Notes: generated from the sequence alone by a model not told the origin. A stretch of DNA of 64,000 bases from Chrysemys picta bellii (GCF_011386835.1 NC_088797.1:60661587-60725586); one strand, 5' to 3'; shown: positions 1 to 16,900, counted from the first letter of the stretch. Translations and numbers: made by a program.

Positions 1-364
1 ATGTTTAAGTGTTGGCAGGACCAAGACCTTAAATTAGAATTGGTTCTTTCCCCCTTTTTTTGTTTCCTTCAGTAGTCCCTGTTTGTGTTTTTGGATCAAG
101 TTTTCTGCAAGATTTTCCGGTCCTCTTGTAACCCTGAGCATTAAAAGGCCAGTATGAATTTTGTAGCATTGTACTGGAATTCATTTCAGTGCTTCTCCAC
201 ACTTTGTGTGATATTATCTTTCAGGTGAATTACTGTATTTATCCTTGGAAACTAATTAATTTAAAATTAAGATGAAAAAATTAGTGCATAATTTGTAACT
301 CTTCCATGGTGCCCATAGAACCTTTCCTTTTGCATTAAATAAATCATAAATGTAATAATTCACT

Positions 365-560
365 TGGAGTCTTTAAAGTAAGACTGGATGTCCTTTTAAA
401 AGAACTGCCCAGAGGTTCTGCTAGGGTATTCACCTCTGCAGCAGGAAATAATAATTCCCTGCACTGCAGGAATCAATTATGAGATTCTCTGGCTTGTGTT
501 ATACATGAGGTCAGACTAATTGATCTAATAGTCCCTTCTGGCCTTAACCTCTATTACATC
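365..560 (+). mobile_element. CR1 3' end fragment
   Basis: Contains the typical CR1 3' tail wording: a GGTCAGACTA-type motif, then a CCCTTCTGGCCTTAA-type motif. 5' truncated. Confidence -1.
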
Positions 561-660
561 TCTTTCAGCAAAACAATGTATAGAACTGGCTAGTGTGAAT
601 GTGTACCACTGCCCTCTAATGGACAAAATCATGATTGCAAGTCGAGGTGATTAAATAGGG

Positions 661-3483
<2,823 letters not shown>

Positions 3484-3491
3484 AAATAGGT

Positions 3492-6266
3492 TGTTGAACA
3501 AATTCATTTATACCCTATCAGAAGCCTGCATCCCAAGAAAGGGGAAAAAATTCATAGGCAGGAACTGTAGACCAAGCTGGATGAGCAAGCATCTCAGAGA
3601 GGTGATTAAGAAAAAGCAGAAAGCCTACAAGGAGTGGAAGATGGGAGGGATTAGCAAGGAAAGCTACTTTATTGAAGTTAGAACATGTAGGGATAAAGTG
3701 AGAAAGGCCAAAAGCCATGTAGAAAGGGAATTAAATTTCCCCGTGCAAAGGGAATTAAAACAAATAGTAAACGCTTCTATAGCCATATAAATAAGAAGAA
3801 AACAAAGAAAGAAGAAGTGGGACTGCTAAACACTGAGGATGGAGTGGAGGTTAAGAGTAATCTAGGCATGGCCCAATATCTAAACAAATACTTTGCCTCA
3901 GTCTTTAATGAGGCTAATGAGCAGCTTAGGGATAATGGTAGGATGACAGATGGGAATGAGGATATGGAGGTAGATATTACCACATCTGAGGTAGAAGCCA
4001 AACTCGAATAGCTTAATGGGACTAAATCGAGGGGCCCAGATAATCTTCATCTAAGAATATTAAAGGAACTGGTACATGAAATTGCAAGCCCATTAGCAAG
4101 AATTTTTAATGAATCTGTAAACTCAGGGGTTGTACTGTATGACTGGAGAATTGCTAACATAGTTCCTATTTTTAAGAAAGGGAAAAAAAATGATCCGGGT
4201 AACTACAGGCCTGTTAATTTGACATCTGTAGTATGCAAGGTCTTAGAAAAAATTCTGAAGGAGAAAGTATTTAAAAACATTGAGGTCAATGGTAATTGGG
4301 ACAAAATACAACATGGTTTTACAAAAGGTAGATCGTGCCAAACCAACCTAATCTCCTTCTTTGAAAAGGTAACAGATTTCTTAGACAAAGGAAATGCAGT
4401 GGATCTAATTTACCTCGATTTCAGTAAGGCATTTGATATGGTTCCACATGGGGAATTATTAACTAAATTGGAAAAGATGGGGATCAATATGAAAATTGAA
4501 AGATGGATAAGGAACTGGTTAAAGGGGAGACTACAACAGGTCATATTGAAAGGTGAACTGTCATGCTGGAGGGAGGTTACTAGAGGAGTTCCTCAGGGAT
4601 CGGTTTTGGGACCAATCTTATTTAATCTTTTTATTACTGACTTTGGCACAAAAAGTGGGAATGTGCTAATAAAATCTGTGGATGACACAAAGCTGGGAGG
4701 TATTGCCAATACAGAGAAGGACCAGGATAGCATACAGGAAGATCTGGATGAGCTTGTAAACTGGAGTAATAGTAATAGGATGAAATTCAATAGTGAAAAG
4801 TGCAAGGTCATGCCTTTAGGGATTAATAAGAAGAATTTTTGTTATAAGCTGGGGACGAATCAGTTGGAAGTAACAGAGGAGGAAAAGGACCTCGGAGTAT
4901 TGGTTGATCACAGGATGACTATGAGCCGCCAACATGATATGGACGTGAAAAAAGCTAATGCGGTCTTGGGATGCATCAGGCGAGGTATTTCCAGTAGAGA
5001 TAAGGAGGTGTTAGTACTGTTATACAAGGCACTGGTGAGACCTCATCTGGAATACTGTGTGCAGTTCTGGTCTCCCATGCTTAAGAAGGATGAATTCAAA
5101 CTAGAACAGGTACAGAGAAGGGCTACTAGGATGATCTGAGGAATGGAAAACCTGTCTTATGAAAGGAGACTCAAAGAGCTTGGCCTATTTAGCCTAACCA
5201 AAAGAAAGCTGAGGGGAGATATGATTGCTCTCTATAAATATATCAGAGGGATAAATACCAGGGAGGGAGAGGAATTATTTAAGCTCAGTACCAATGTGGA
5301 CACAAGAACAAATGGATATAAACTGGCCATCAGGAAGTTTAGACTTGAAATTAGACTAAGGTTTCTAACCATCAGAGTGAAGTTCTGGAACAGCCTTCCA
5401 AGGGGAGCAGTGGAGGCAAAAGACATATCTGGCTTCAAGACTAAGTTTGATAAGTTTATGGAGGGGATGGTATGATGGGATAGCTTAATTTTGGCAATTA
5501 ATTGATCTTTGACTATTAGCAGTAAATACGCCCAATGGCCAGTGATGGGATGTTAGATGTGGTGGGATCTGAGTTACTACAGAGAATTCTTTCCTGGGTG
5601 TCTGGCTGGTGAGTCTTGCCCACAAGCTCAGGGTTTAGCTGATCGCCATATTTGGGGTCGGAAAGGAATTTTCTTCCAGGGCAGACTGGCAGAGGTCCTG
5701 GGGGTTTATCGCCTTCCTCTGCAGTGTGCTGCACAGGTCACTTGCTGGAGGATTCTCTGCACCTTGAATTCTTTAAACCACGAATTGAAGACTTCAATAG
5801 CTCAGACATAGGTTAGGGCAGTGGTTCCCAAACTTGTTCCGCCGCTTGTGCAGGGAAAGTCCCTGGCGGGCCGGGCTGGTTTGTTTACCTGCCATGTCCG
5901 CAGGTTCAGCCGATCGCGGCTCCCAGTGACCGCGGTTCACTGCTCTGGGCCAATGGGAGCTGCTGGAAGCAGCAGCCAGTACGTCCCTCGGCCCATGCCA
6001 CTTCCAACAGCTCTGATTGGCCTGGAGCAGCGAACCGCGGCCGTTGGGAGCCGCGATCGGCCAAACCTGTGGACGCGGCAGGTAAACAAACCGGCCCGGC
6101 CCACCAGAGGCTTTCCCTGCACAAGCGGCGGAACAAATTTGGCAACCACTGGGTTACGGGTTTGATACAGAAGTGGGTGGGTGAGATTCTGTGGCCTGCG
6201 TTGTGCAGGAGGTCAGACTAGACAATCATAATGGTCCCTTCTGACCTTAAAGTCTATGATTCTATT
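3492..6266 (+). mobile_element. CR1 LINE, 5' truncated, with a MITE in its 3' tail
   Basis: Carries part of ORF2 with reverse transcriptase blocks: [28 protein letters not shown] and SVDDTKLGG, where the catalytic FADD has become SVDD. Open frames run 4219-5139 and 5143-5475, split by one stop. The 3' UTR runs to about 6266, ending in a TCTATGATTCTATT-type tail, and is interrupted by a hAT MITE at 5819-6151. Confidence -1.
5819..6151. mobile_element. hAT foldback MITE inside a CR1 3' tail
   Basis: 333 bp. The ends are CAGTGGTTCCCAAACTTGTT and its near complement, with inverted arms that extend far inward (CCGCCGCTTGTGCAGGGAAA recurs inverted). The duplication is ggttaggg / ggttacgg (7 of 8). 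It splits the CR1 3' tail, so it arrived later. Confidence -1.
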
Positions 6267-7589
6267 AAATGGAGTGACATTATTCAAATAAATTAGGTAA
6301 TTAACTTTTTCCCCTTTATTTGCTCAGCTTGTAGATCTGGTCAAATCATATGCAACTATAAATGAGGAGTAATTGATTCAGTAAATTTAATTACATTGTT
6401 CAACAAATATCTCCATTGGCCCAGCTTTGGTCATAGACCCTGTCGTGCTAACAGCAAATGGCGATTCCTCATTAGCTCAAGTTACAAGGGCCTGTACTGT
6501 TGGAGCAGGACAATCTAAGCTCTATTCCTGCCATTATCATGAAGTTCCAACGGCCATAGCATGCAGCATAATGATGAAAGTTGTGTTCCAAGAAGCCACA
6601 GGTGGGATAGATAGAGAGAGAGCCTCAGCTGGTGTCCGACTATTATTTATATCAGTGTAGCATCTAGGGGCCCTACTTACAGACCAGTAGTGTTAGGCAC
6701 TGTACAAAGACAGAACAGACAGTTCCGGAATGGGCCTAATTCTATTGAGCTCATTAAAGCTATACTGGGAATCTGGGTCAGTATGTTAAAGAAAAGAGAG
6801 AGCCTTTCACACATTTACCTCTGGGTAGAACGGAAATCCTCCGGGCCACTCCATCTTCCTCACTTATCCAGCTGTCAGTCTCAGACTCCTGACTGTCTGT
6901 TCTAAGGCTGCTTTCACACCTGGAGTATTTCTGTAATCTGTAAAGCAACATTCAGTTAACATTCTAGTTGGGAGTGGGAGCCACCACTACAGTGAAGGCT
7001 GCATAAGTGTTTGAGTTCTAAGCTCCTTTTTAAACTACTCAGCACTTTCACTAACTTTCCGTTTTCAGGCACTGGCATGAGTTTTGGATGTCACAAGTCC
7101 CCCACAGCAAAGGGTCCCCTTGTCTGTAGCAGTGTCTGTAAATACAGCAGCTAACAGTATCTGCTGTTAACTTTATGGAGCTTAATTTTAAAAGGCTGAG
7201 GAGACCTTATATGTAAACCCAAACAACTCTTTAACAACAGTTAAAGCATGGTAAAGTTATGAGCAACTGAAAATAGAGTCTTATAATAGAAGAAGTGTTA
7301 ACCTACCTTAGCTAATAGGCAGAGCTGGTAGGGCTTCCTAAAATAAATATCCCCCAGAGTGTTTTACAGCATGGAACAGAGATAGCCCTGAATAGAAAGT
7401 CCTAATCCAAATACCACTTAACTTTGGAAAGTCTGGATCTGAATCCAAACTTTGAGGCTACTTTTAACTCTTCAATGGGCCAAACCAAAACACCAGATCT
7501 AAATCACACTAAATTTTGGGAAAGTTTGGATCCAGAGCCACACTTTTAGCTGGAACCCATTTCCAGTGTAAATTGTGTATTCTCTGTAA
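6267..7589. other. No gene seen
   Basis: AT-rich sequence with short frames only. The stretch 7390-7560 repeats a motif like GTTTGGATCCAG that also occurs near 28.3 kb and 57.7 kb, so it is probably an unclassified old repeat. Confidence -1.
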
Positions 7590-7747
7590 GCTGAAATCTT
7601 TAAATCGTGCTGTGAGGACTTCAGTAACTCAGCCAGAGGTTATGGGTCTATTTCAGGAGTGGGTGAGGGTCTGTGGCCTGCAATGTGCAGGTGGTCAGAC
7701 TAGATGATCATGATGGTCCCTTCTGGCTTTAAAGTCTATGAGTCTAG
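7590..7747 (+). mobile_element. CR1 3' end fragment
   Basis: Ends in GGTCAGACTAGATGATCATG and then an AAAGTCTATGAGTCTA-type tail. Nearly the same wording as the CR1 tail at 6165-6266. Confidence -1.
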
Positions 7748-10700
7748 TATAGAACTAAACATAAGAAACATTAGCTCATCTTGAACTACAACAGTCCACA
7801 ATGAAACGGCACTAGCAGGTCACATTCTCACCTCTTAACTACACAAGGACCAATGCCAGATACAAATATTTGTCTGCTTTATCATAGTTGTTAATTTCAA
7901 ACAGAAAAAAACAATTCCTGTGCTTTTAAGTGCAAGAAAATCACACACAATTTCTTTCTCCGCTTGTATGAGGGATGGGACCCCTACTGATCTTGTGGAA
8001 AACACAACCCACCCACCAAACTTTCTACCAAAATTGCAGCTACATACTTCTGACGGTTATGAAAATGGCTGATTAACATTTTCTTTTCCAGTTCACATCC
8101 ACGTGTGTCTGCTGGAAAGTGGGGCCAACTATTTATTCAACCATATGAACTCTTTTTTCTGTTTGTGAATTATCCCCAAATAGACTTTGATCTTTATGGT
8201 TTTGTTTGTCATTTGATGAATGACTTATACAAATGTATTTTAGTCAATGGGCTGCTCAGATGAACTAATTCATTATTCATGTTGTGAGATGGCTGATCTC
8301 TGTCATGGGGGACTGTTTCTGATCACAGATTCGATGACTTCCAAGGTAGAGCCAAGCAGAACCAGGGGACATCCAGCAATGTCAATGGCAGCTGAGGGTG
8401 CTGAGCATGAAAATCTGACCACCTGGTCCTGCACACACAACATAAACCTTAAGATGATTTTTGTAAGAGTATAATATGCCTTGATGTCCTTGTCCAAAAT
8501 TCCCCCTCCCGTCACTGCTGTGGGGGGACTTGTTGGCATCCCCATTCCAGAGGTAGCTGCATTTCAAAAGTGCTGAATAATTATAGCTTGGGACTGACTA
8601 TGGGATGGATGGTGCTGTATAAATCTATGATATTAGGATTGCTCAAAGAAATAGAACAAACTGGCCATGCTGTACATTGTCATGAATTTTTATGTGCTGG
8701 AAAGACTGACCTGTCTGCATTTGCCCCAAACTCCAGTTCAGTTGATTGACTTTGCAGGGGTGAACCGCATTTACTTTCTGAATCCTGTGGAAACAAAATA
8801 AAACCATAATGAAAAATTAACGGAGGAAGCATTGAGAATAGCGTTAATTTTATCGATAAATTTACTTCTTATCTGACAAAAACATTTTCCCTTGTCAAAG
8901 CCAGAAAAGGGAAATGGAAAGTTTCCCGGTCAAAGATACATGCACGAATCTCAATTCAGCATTGCAGGACCTACTCAGTGTAAAAAGTCTCTTCAGCTGT
9001 ATTTGCAAGCTCCACAACAATCCAGACATCTCTGTGCAAGTGCACATCCTAGCATGCATCACTGAGATCTGGAGGGATCCATATAAATTATTCCTCTCTG
9101 CTCTCACAATGAGAGTACAATCACTTACAGGATTTACGATCCATGCCATGCTCTCTGTCTCCCATATACTATATTAACTGGCAGCAGGAAGCACCATTGG
9201 ATGAGCATGAACTACTTGCAATAACTTGCTTTTTAATCCCAGGCACAATAATGCCAGCTGTTAGTGGCACAGAGCAGCTGGTCTATGGAAGGAACACTTG
9301 ATTGGCAGAGAAAGCAGACACTTGATTGCCCTCCAGATGGAGGAGAGAGTGTGCGTATCGGTGGCTGATTGTAAAGTTCCAGAGTGATAATTGGGTTCTG
9401 CATTTAGATTATGATACAGAACGTCTGATACAGAACGTCTGTAAATGCAAATTGATCCTTCTCAATTGTAACGTTTGAGAGATATTTACTTAGATTTCAG
9501 TTCAGGATGGATTTACTCTCATTCTTTCCCTAATTTGTATTTCAGATGCAATCAGAAAACCATCTTTGCATGTTACAAAGTATAAACTGTTGAATCCCCA
9601 AAAGTACCTCTACAAAAGTCACCATTTCTGTCTTATTGCCATATATTCAGGCTTACTTTCCCCCCATCAGAAATACAAAAGAAGCATGAATTCAGTAATC
9701 CAATTTCTACACCTATGGACCAAATTGAGTGGAGAAAGCCATGGGGATTTTTGTTGGTCTCTTAGCAGAGAGAAGATATTTTGCTTTGCTCCTTTATTCA
9801 TCCATTTTTCTCAGTACTGTCAGTTTCCAAAGCTACCCATTGGGAGCAAATGGCAGCAGTGGTTTTGAAAGTAAAGCATATACACTACCTGCTTGAAGGA
9901 GACTGGGCTCAAGACATGCTGAAAATAACCAAGAATAAGACATAAGTTTTAGGCTCCCATTCAGCAAAGAACTTAAATGTGGGTTGAATGCTAAGCATGT
10001 GCTTTGCTGAGAAGGGAGGGACTTAACCATATGCTTAAAATTAAACAAGAGTTTTAATATATTGCTAATTGAGGATTTTATTTTATTTTGGGGGCATACT
10101 GATTTGCTAGATCATATGCACAGCATATATGTGAGTCTGTATTTTATTGATCTTGGACAGTTAAGTTCCAATCTCCATTCTAATCCCTTGCTCAAAACTT
10201 TGTCAAACAAATTCCTCCCACCCTGAAATTTTCTCAGCTCAATTCAACTCAAAGATGCTTTAAAAAAAAAAAAAAAAAAAAAAAGAGTTAAATTGGTTGA
10301 GCCATTTTTTTAATCATTTGAGCATGGAAAGAATTACACTGTGGTCATATTTTGTTATCAGCAATTTTACAGCTGTATAACTAAAACATGGCCGAAGCTA
10401 CAAAACTTGGCATATTTGGTAGACCTTGCTAAGGCTTAGATACCAAACTAAGTTTTAGGAAGTTAAGTTTAGTTGTTTCAAAGGCAGCAATTGGAGGTCA
10501 GTAAGGTGCAACTTTTTAAATACGTATTTCATTAAAAAAATGACGTTAAAAGAATGTTAAGGTTACAAAGTCAAAATTCAGAAGTTAGGAAATGCCAGAT
10601 TAAAGGTTGTCCGTGTAATTTGAATTCAGCCCCCTTGTGTGTCTGTGTTATGAGACAGTCTTTAATTACAGGATCACATACTATGCTTTTTTCCCTATGA

Positions 10701-10900
10701 TCCCTGCCTCAATCCGGAGCTAACAGCTCTGCCTATAATAGCCCATTCCCTTCAGCATGGTTTATTGCTTTATTAGAATATGATCCGCCCCAGAGGGGTG
10801 GCCCATTAACTGATTTCTCTTCATTTCCCCAAACCCATGCCACTGAGACATATGTAAACAAGTCACCAGGTAACGTCTAGAAATTCCACTCAGGCTTCAC
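7748..10900. other. No gene seen; likely intron or 3' flank
   Basis: Short frames only. There is an A22 run at about 10262-10283. I looked on the minus strand for a phase-0 exon that could follow the 10.9 kb exon and found none convincing. No phosphatase HCSAG-type active site is visible. Confidence -1.
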
Positions 10901-10989
10901 CTTGCTGCACATCTGGCTGGATTCCTCTTCCCCTCCTCTGAAAGTGAATGAGTGCTTGGCTTCTAGGCTTCTCTCGTTACCTTGTTCAT
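10901..10989 (-). CDS. FRMPD2: Exon 23: last exon found, polar tail after PDZ6
   Basis: 89 bases, 29 codons, phase 1 in and 0 out, after a strong pyrimidine tract ending GCGTTCAG and before GTGAAG. The shared base gives Asp, then [20 protein letters not shown] and EESSQMCSK. Support is the splice signals and the phase match; no homology is recognised. No later exon was found in positions 1-10900, but a short one could be missed. Confidence -1.
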
Positions 10990-13900
10990 CTGAACGCAAG
11001 AGAGTGAGAGCAAAGAAAAAGATCTTTAGAATCTGAAAGGCAAGTTCCTCCTCTTCTGTGCAGTGTGACACTGGCAGCTGGGCCGTCGGCATGGAAAGCC
11101 CACCAGCATAGAGCTACAGAAGCAGGTACTAGCTGTAAACCCCCCAGGCTCTGGACAAGTGAGCTTCTGGCTCCTCCAACTAGCACATATAGGGTGCAAT
11201 CCTACCCGCACTGAAGTCAATGGGAGTTTTGCCAGGGACTTTGTGGGAGCAGAATTTCCCCAGGCTGTGTATCTGGCAGCTCTTCCCCATCTGCCCCACT
11301 TATCCCTACTCCCACACTGGAGATGAGAGGGGAACAGGTCACCTCTTCCTTCCAGGCCAGCACCTAACACAGCTTCCGAGCCCTGTGGAGAAGAGACTTT
11401 TAATGTGACTTGTAGGTCGGGCTCGCGCCCTCAGCCTGACGCTCAAAAGGACTGAAAAAGGGGGGGGGGAACATAAACCAGCTGCTCCCTATATCTGACT
11501 CCAATTCACCGGGTTCACCTGGGGGCCATGTCCCTCATGATCAGCCTAGCCTGATGGACCCCCGTCCCCATCCGTCCTGACACTTTCCTCAACTGCCGCC
11601 AACTGTCACACCCTCTGGTAGAACCTTCTCCCTCAGTCTCTGTGACATCGCTGGCTGGCACCCCCCAGCACCCAGCCTGGGTGAGAAACCTCTCCCTACA
11701 CGGCACACCGGCAGTACAGTCTGGGCAGCATTAGGGGAAGGATGGGCCAGCACTTAGAGAGCAAGCAAGGCTCTCAGGAAACCCAAGTAGGATTCCTTGC
11801 TCTGCCTCAGCCTTCCTGTGTGACCTTGGTCTCATCAATTTGTCTCACTGTGCCTCAGTTCCCCACACTGCCCTACCGGAGTGTGGTGCTGAGAGAATAA
11901 ATGCACTGAAGATGCTCAGATACCATGGTGACGGAAGCCAGAGATAGACTCAAGGAATTAATGGCCATCCAGAGCCAATGGAATGTGGAGATGTCAGAAC
12001 GAGCAGACTGAGCATTGACATGGTTAACGTAAGGGTAATGAGCAAGGGAATAAAGGCCCATGTGGATGATGATAGCAGGGAAGAAAAGGAAAACCGCCTC
12101 CCTCCTTCTGCGTAGCAAGATGAAACTGCATCTAGATCCCAGGACTGGGAAAAGCTTGCAAGGCTTTCTAGAAAACTGCAGCACTACAAAATCCCTATCC
12201 CTACAGTGCACTAGCTCAACCTAAAAGCACCAGTCCCTTGACCCCTGAAGTCATCCACTCCTACCTTCTTTGATGAGCAAGCCAAAAAATGGCCCCAAAA
12301 AATCAATCCATAGCTCATATCCCACAAATCCCTGGACCTCAAAAGGATTATGGGATATCTAGGGCTATTTTCTGACCATTTATTGGATAGTGGACCAACA
12401 GGGCTTGAGAACCACTGACTCAGTGACGCCAGTTAGATGTTAAATGGCCAGTTATATATGTAAATTACCACAACTTTGTATACAGCTTTGTCTCTGCACT
12501 CCAGCTATTCCCAGCTCTGGGAATAGCCCACTGGGAACAGAAGAAACCAGAGCTAAGTCGGTGCATCCCTGAAGTTGCTATAACTTTGCCCGCAACTATC
12601 CCCAGAATGAGGCTCAAAGCCACCATTGCCTGTTCCCTGGGGTCTTGTGCCACGCACTGTTCGGTCAGAGCGGCGAATCAGGGGCAGTGGGCCCAATTTT
12701 ACTCTCATTTACAGTGGTGTAAAGCAGGATCGACTCCTTTGAAGTCAATGAAGCTATACTGGTGTCGCTGAGAGGAGAGTCAAGCCCAAGCACACAAACT
12801 GCCCACTTTGAACATGTAAGGAGTGGATTGCGCTAATGCTTACCCGACTGGGCTGTTGTGCTCTGGAGGGAAGAAGTATCACACTGGCTGCCTGAATAAG
12901 CCCAATGCAATGCCACGCTTCGGCAGACAGTGAGCTGAATGGTGCCTTGAGCCTTGCGTAAGAGGTCGATCACCGTATTGCGCGTCAAACCAGACACTAA
13001 ATCTCCATTCACCTGGAAAGCATACAAAGACAAATGCCTTTACAGCCCTGGAGCAGAAGGGTTTCATATCGCACACTGGCATGGAGCACATGTGCACACC
13101 TCGCCCGCAGCTCAATTGGCTCTGATTGTCCGCATCCCCTTCACTGTTAATAACTCAGTAGAACCTCTCTCCTAGGTAGGCCTTTGTACAGAGCAGTACC
13201 ACCAGAAAGCCACCACCCTCTAGGAACTGACACATTTTCAGTTTTCCATGTTTTGCCCCTTTATCCAATGGAAAGAAGAGAGAAAGGGAGCTGTGGGGAT
13301 GAAATATGAACAAGAACAAATTTGGGGATATGGGTTTTTTTCAGCTTTTTGTTAAAAAGAGGGAAAAATTTGGGAAGAAAAACAAAACAAAATCTGCAAA
13401 TGTTCGGTCTGGAGCAAGAGGCCATTTTCCGCTGGAAATGTGTGACCAGCTCTTCAGTGATCCACCCCCTGCGATCCCTGGGGTGCCCTCCTGCATCTCT
13501 CCCAACCTTCCTGGCAGTTGGCCCCAGCCCACACAGGAGTCCTCCTCATCCTGGACTCCTCTGTCCTCCAGATTGCTCCCTCTGTGAAATCCCCAATATC
13601 TCCTCCCTCCTCCCCACACTTGCCATCCCCAGCGCCCCCCCCCCAACCTGGCACTAGGGAGGGAGGAGAAACCGCAGCTCCTGCCAGTGCTGCCCCTCCT
13701 GGCTTGGCCAGACTTCTACTCTGCTACGGTTACCATATTTAAAAAATAAAAAAAAGGACAATCTACGGGGCCCTGGCCCCGCCCCTTTCTCACCCCTGGC
13801 CCCACCCCAACTCCGCCCCTTCCCCAAAGTCCCCACCCTATCTCCGCCCCCTCCCCTGAGCGCCCCGCATTCCCCCTCCTCCCTCCCAGACACGCAAAAA

Positions 13901-16900
13901 AGGGCAGAAGAGTCAAGGTAGGGAGCACAGCAGCCGCGGGAGGGGAAGTGCCCGGCCGGCGGTATTTTTCCCGGACATGTTCGGCTTTTTGGCAATTCCC
14001 CCCAGACGGGGGTTTGATTACCAAAAAGCTGGACATGTCCGGGAAAAAACGGACGTATGGTAACCCTATGCTCTGCAGTCACTCAGCCAAGATTGGGGTG
14101 TGGGGGGAGAGGGGAAGAAGCCAAGGCTGGCAGGGAGTTGAGCTCTGCAGAGAAAAGCCCCAGCAGGGGACAGAGTGACTTGTACAGGCAGCAGTGCAGC
14201 TGCCTCCCACCTACCTGAGACCAGGGACATGTTGCTCCACAAAGCAGCTTCAGACTTTCCTCTTCACCTCACTCTACTGCCTGCCTTCCCCACCCCCGCG
14301 GCCAGCCAGAAGTTAGAGAGGACACAGATAACACTGCTGCCTCATAGGCTGCAAGTTGTGGAGGGCAATATATCTCCCCTCCCCCACAATCCCGCCCATG
14401 CCCATCACTCTGGTATCTGGGTGTCTGTCAGCCTGGCTGTTTAATTAGCTATTATAATTACAAGGGCTGGCGTGTGCAGTCTCTGCAGAGAGTTGCTCAG
14501 CATTTCAGTCTGGGGTTTTGCTGTCTCAAGCTAACTCATTAACAGAAGCCACTACTAGGGTTACCATATTTAACAAATAAAAAAAGAGGACCCTCCACCG
14601 GGCGCTGGCCCCGCACATTTTCCACCACCAGCCCCGCCCCAACTCCGCCCCCTCCTGCCTCCCACTCCCAGCCACGCGAAAAGGGCTGCCTGAGCGCTAC
14701 CGGCTTCACGGTTTGCCAGGCAGCCCCCAGACCCTGCGCCCCCGGCCGGCACTTCCCCAGCGCAGCTGGAGCCCGGGAGGGGAAGTGCCCGGCCGGCGGC
14801 TGGGGTCCGGAGGCAAGGGGGCTGCCCGAAGCCCATAGGGCTCGGGCAGCTCGGCTCTTAAACAGAGCCGAAGAGTCAGGGGAGGAGGAGAGCAGCCGTG
14901 GGAGGGGAAGTGCCCGGCCGGCATTTTCCCGGACATGTTCGGCTTTTTGGCAATTCCCCCCGGACGGGGGTTTGATTGCCGAAAAGCTGGACATGTCCGG
15001 GAAAAACCGGATGTATGGTAACCCTAGCCACTACAGAGAGGCCAGCTGATCTGAGTCACAGAAGCAGGCCAACCCTTTTCTAGAAACTAGCGGCCTAACG
15101 CAGGCAGTAGCACAGATACACCTCCTTTGCAGTAACTGGTGCCTGCCCTTACGGGAAGCACTATGCCAGGAGTAGGAAACTCAGCTGCAGCCAGGCTAGC
15201 ACCCCCACACTCCCGAGAGCCTTCCCAAACTTTTGACATTTGCCCAGGCAGGTGACAAGTCACGGGAACCCCCAATTATGATCTGATTACAGTGATCATG
15301 TTCAGTGTTTGGTTATGACTGCACAGAGTAACACAAACTCTCCCTAAACTTCCAGGGCAAATCTAGACCAAAGCAGCAAAGCCAAATGTTACCTTTAGTA
15401 AGATGTCACCCACTTGAAGCCTCCCGTCGAGATCAGCGATACTTCCTGGGCTGATGGCTTTAATTAGGATAGCCCGGCCATTTCTGCCACCTACTAGCGC
15501 AAATCCCAGACTCCCATTGGCAGTTTTCTCCAGCTCAATCTTAATGATGCAGTCCTGCAATACAGAAAGGCCCTGTTCAAAATGGAGCTAAGTCAGGAGC
15601 CAGATGAACTGACAGTGATCGTGACTGGAAATTCCTAATGTGCTCTTAACTCCACAGGATACAATGCGATTTACAATCTTCACTCATTGATGGTATAAAT
15701 TATAGGGCAAATTCTTCTCTTGCATAGACACACAAAGGGACTTAAATGGCAGCTGCACATACGTACCAAAGAGATGGTATGATAGATATTTCCAGAAAAA
15801 ATAAACTTATTAAAAACAATTAAAGTGTCTTGAGGGGAAAGCCCACCCACATAAACCCTTAAAAGCAAGAAAATGTCTAGTTCAGGGATTCTTCTTTAAC
15901 AGGTCAAATTTCACTGATGGGTAAGTCACATATACCTCCAACATGTACAGTAACACAATACACAGCCTCTCCACTGGACTATAATGCAAAACCTTAGCTT
16001 CAGCAACACCACTATTCATGTCTGTTAGGCATTTGTGCACCGGTAGATAGTATGATGAGTTACTTTCACAGGCAGAAGTTTGAGGTCAGAGTTAAGGTTT
16101 TGGCAGACAAACTTATATCAAGTGCAATGCCCTGGAAATGTTTACATTTTGTTCCTGAAAAATATGTAGAGTACATTGATAATGAGGCACATTCTCTAAC
16201 ACTTGTGGCAATCTGTTCCACTCCAAAAGACAAAGAATTGCTCTTCAGAAATATTTTAATGTGCTACCCGGATACAGATGATGATGATGCAGGAGATGAG
16301 ATTGAGATGATGTAGAAGAATCCAGTGATTGGGGGGGGGGAGCTTCATCAGAAGCAGGGAAGTCATTCCAATTTCCCCTTGAGTTTGGTGGTTGAATTTT
16401 AACAAGAGGCTCCCAGAAGCCCCCTCCAGCAAACCACCAGCTGCATAACACTAGCAAATACATCGCCATAAAAATTCCACCCCCAAAATGGGCAATTTTA
16501 ATTTCAAGCCTCTTTGCAGCCCTGACATTTTTGCAGAAATGAGTATGAGTATCTGCAGTGAGACATGGAAATGTTGTCCATTTCAGTGAGAAGACTGATT
16601 TTCCTGTGAATACACATTTCTAATCTGGAAATTCAAAATTTCAAATACGTCACCTCTCCTGCTGGCAAGTCAGACTATATATTTAAGATAAAGCCATTTT
16701 GGACCAAAAATATTTGTAAAATTCCACAGGTTTATCACACCCTGGACCAGTTCAACAATCTCATAATGACATGCAGAAATCTCACGTTCCAAGGAGTTCT
16801 GGGGACTCTCACACTGCAAAGGTGTTTCACAGCCCTAGTTACATTCATTTCCGCAGAATCCCCGAGATGTACTGTTAGATCTCTAGCGTCTGTGCCATTT

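Noticed and set aside
13306..14994. Several 70-150 codon frames on both strands
   Set aside because: GC-rich MITE interiors and flanks; no splice sites, homology or codon pattern.
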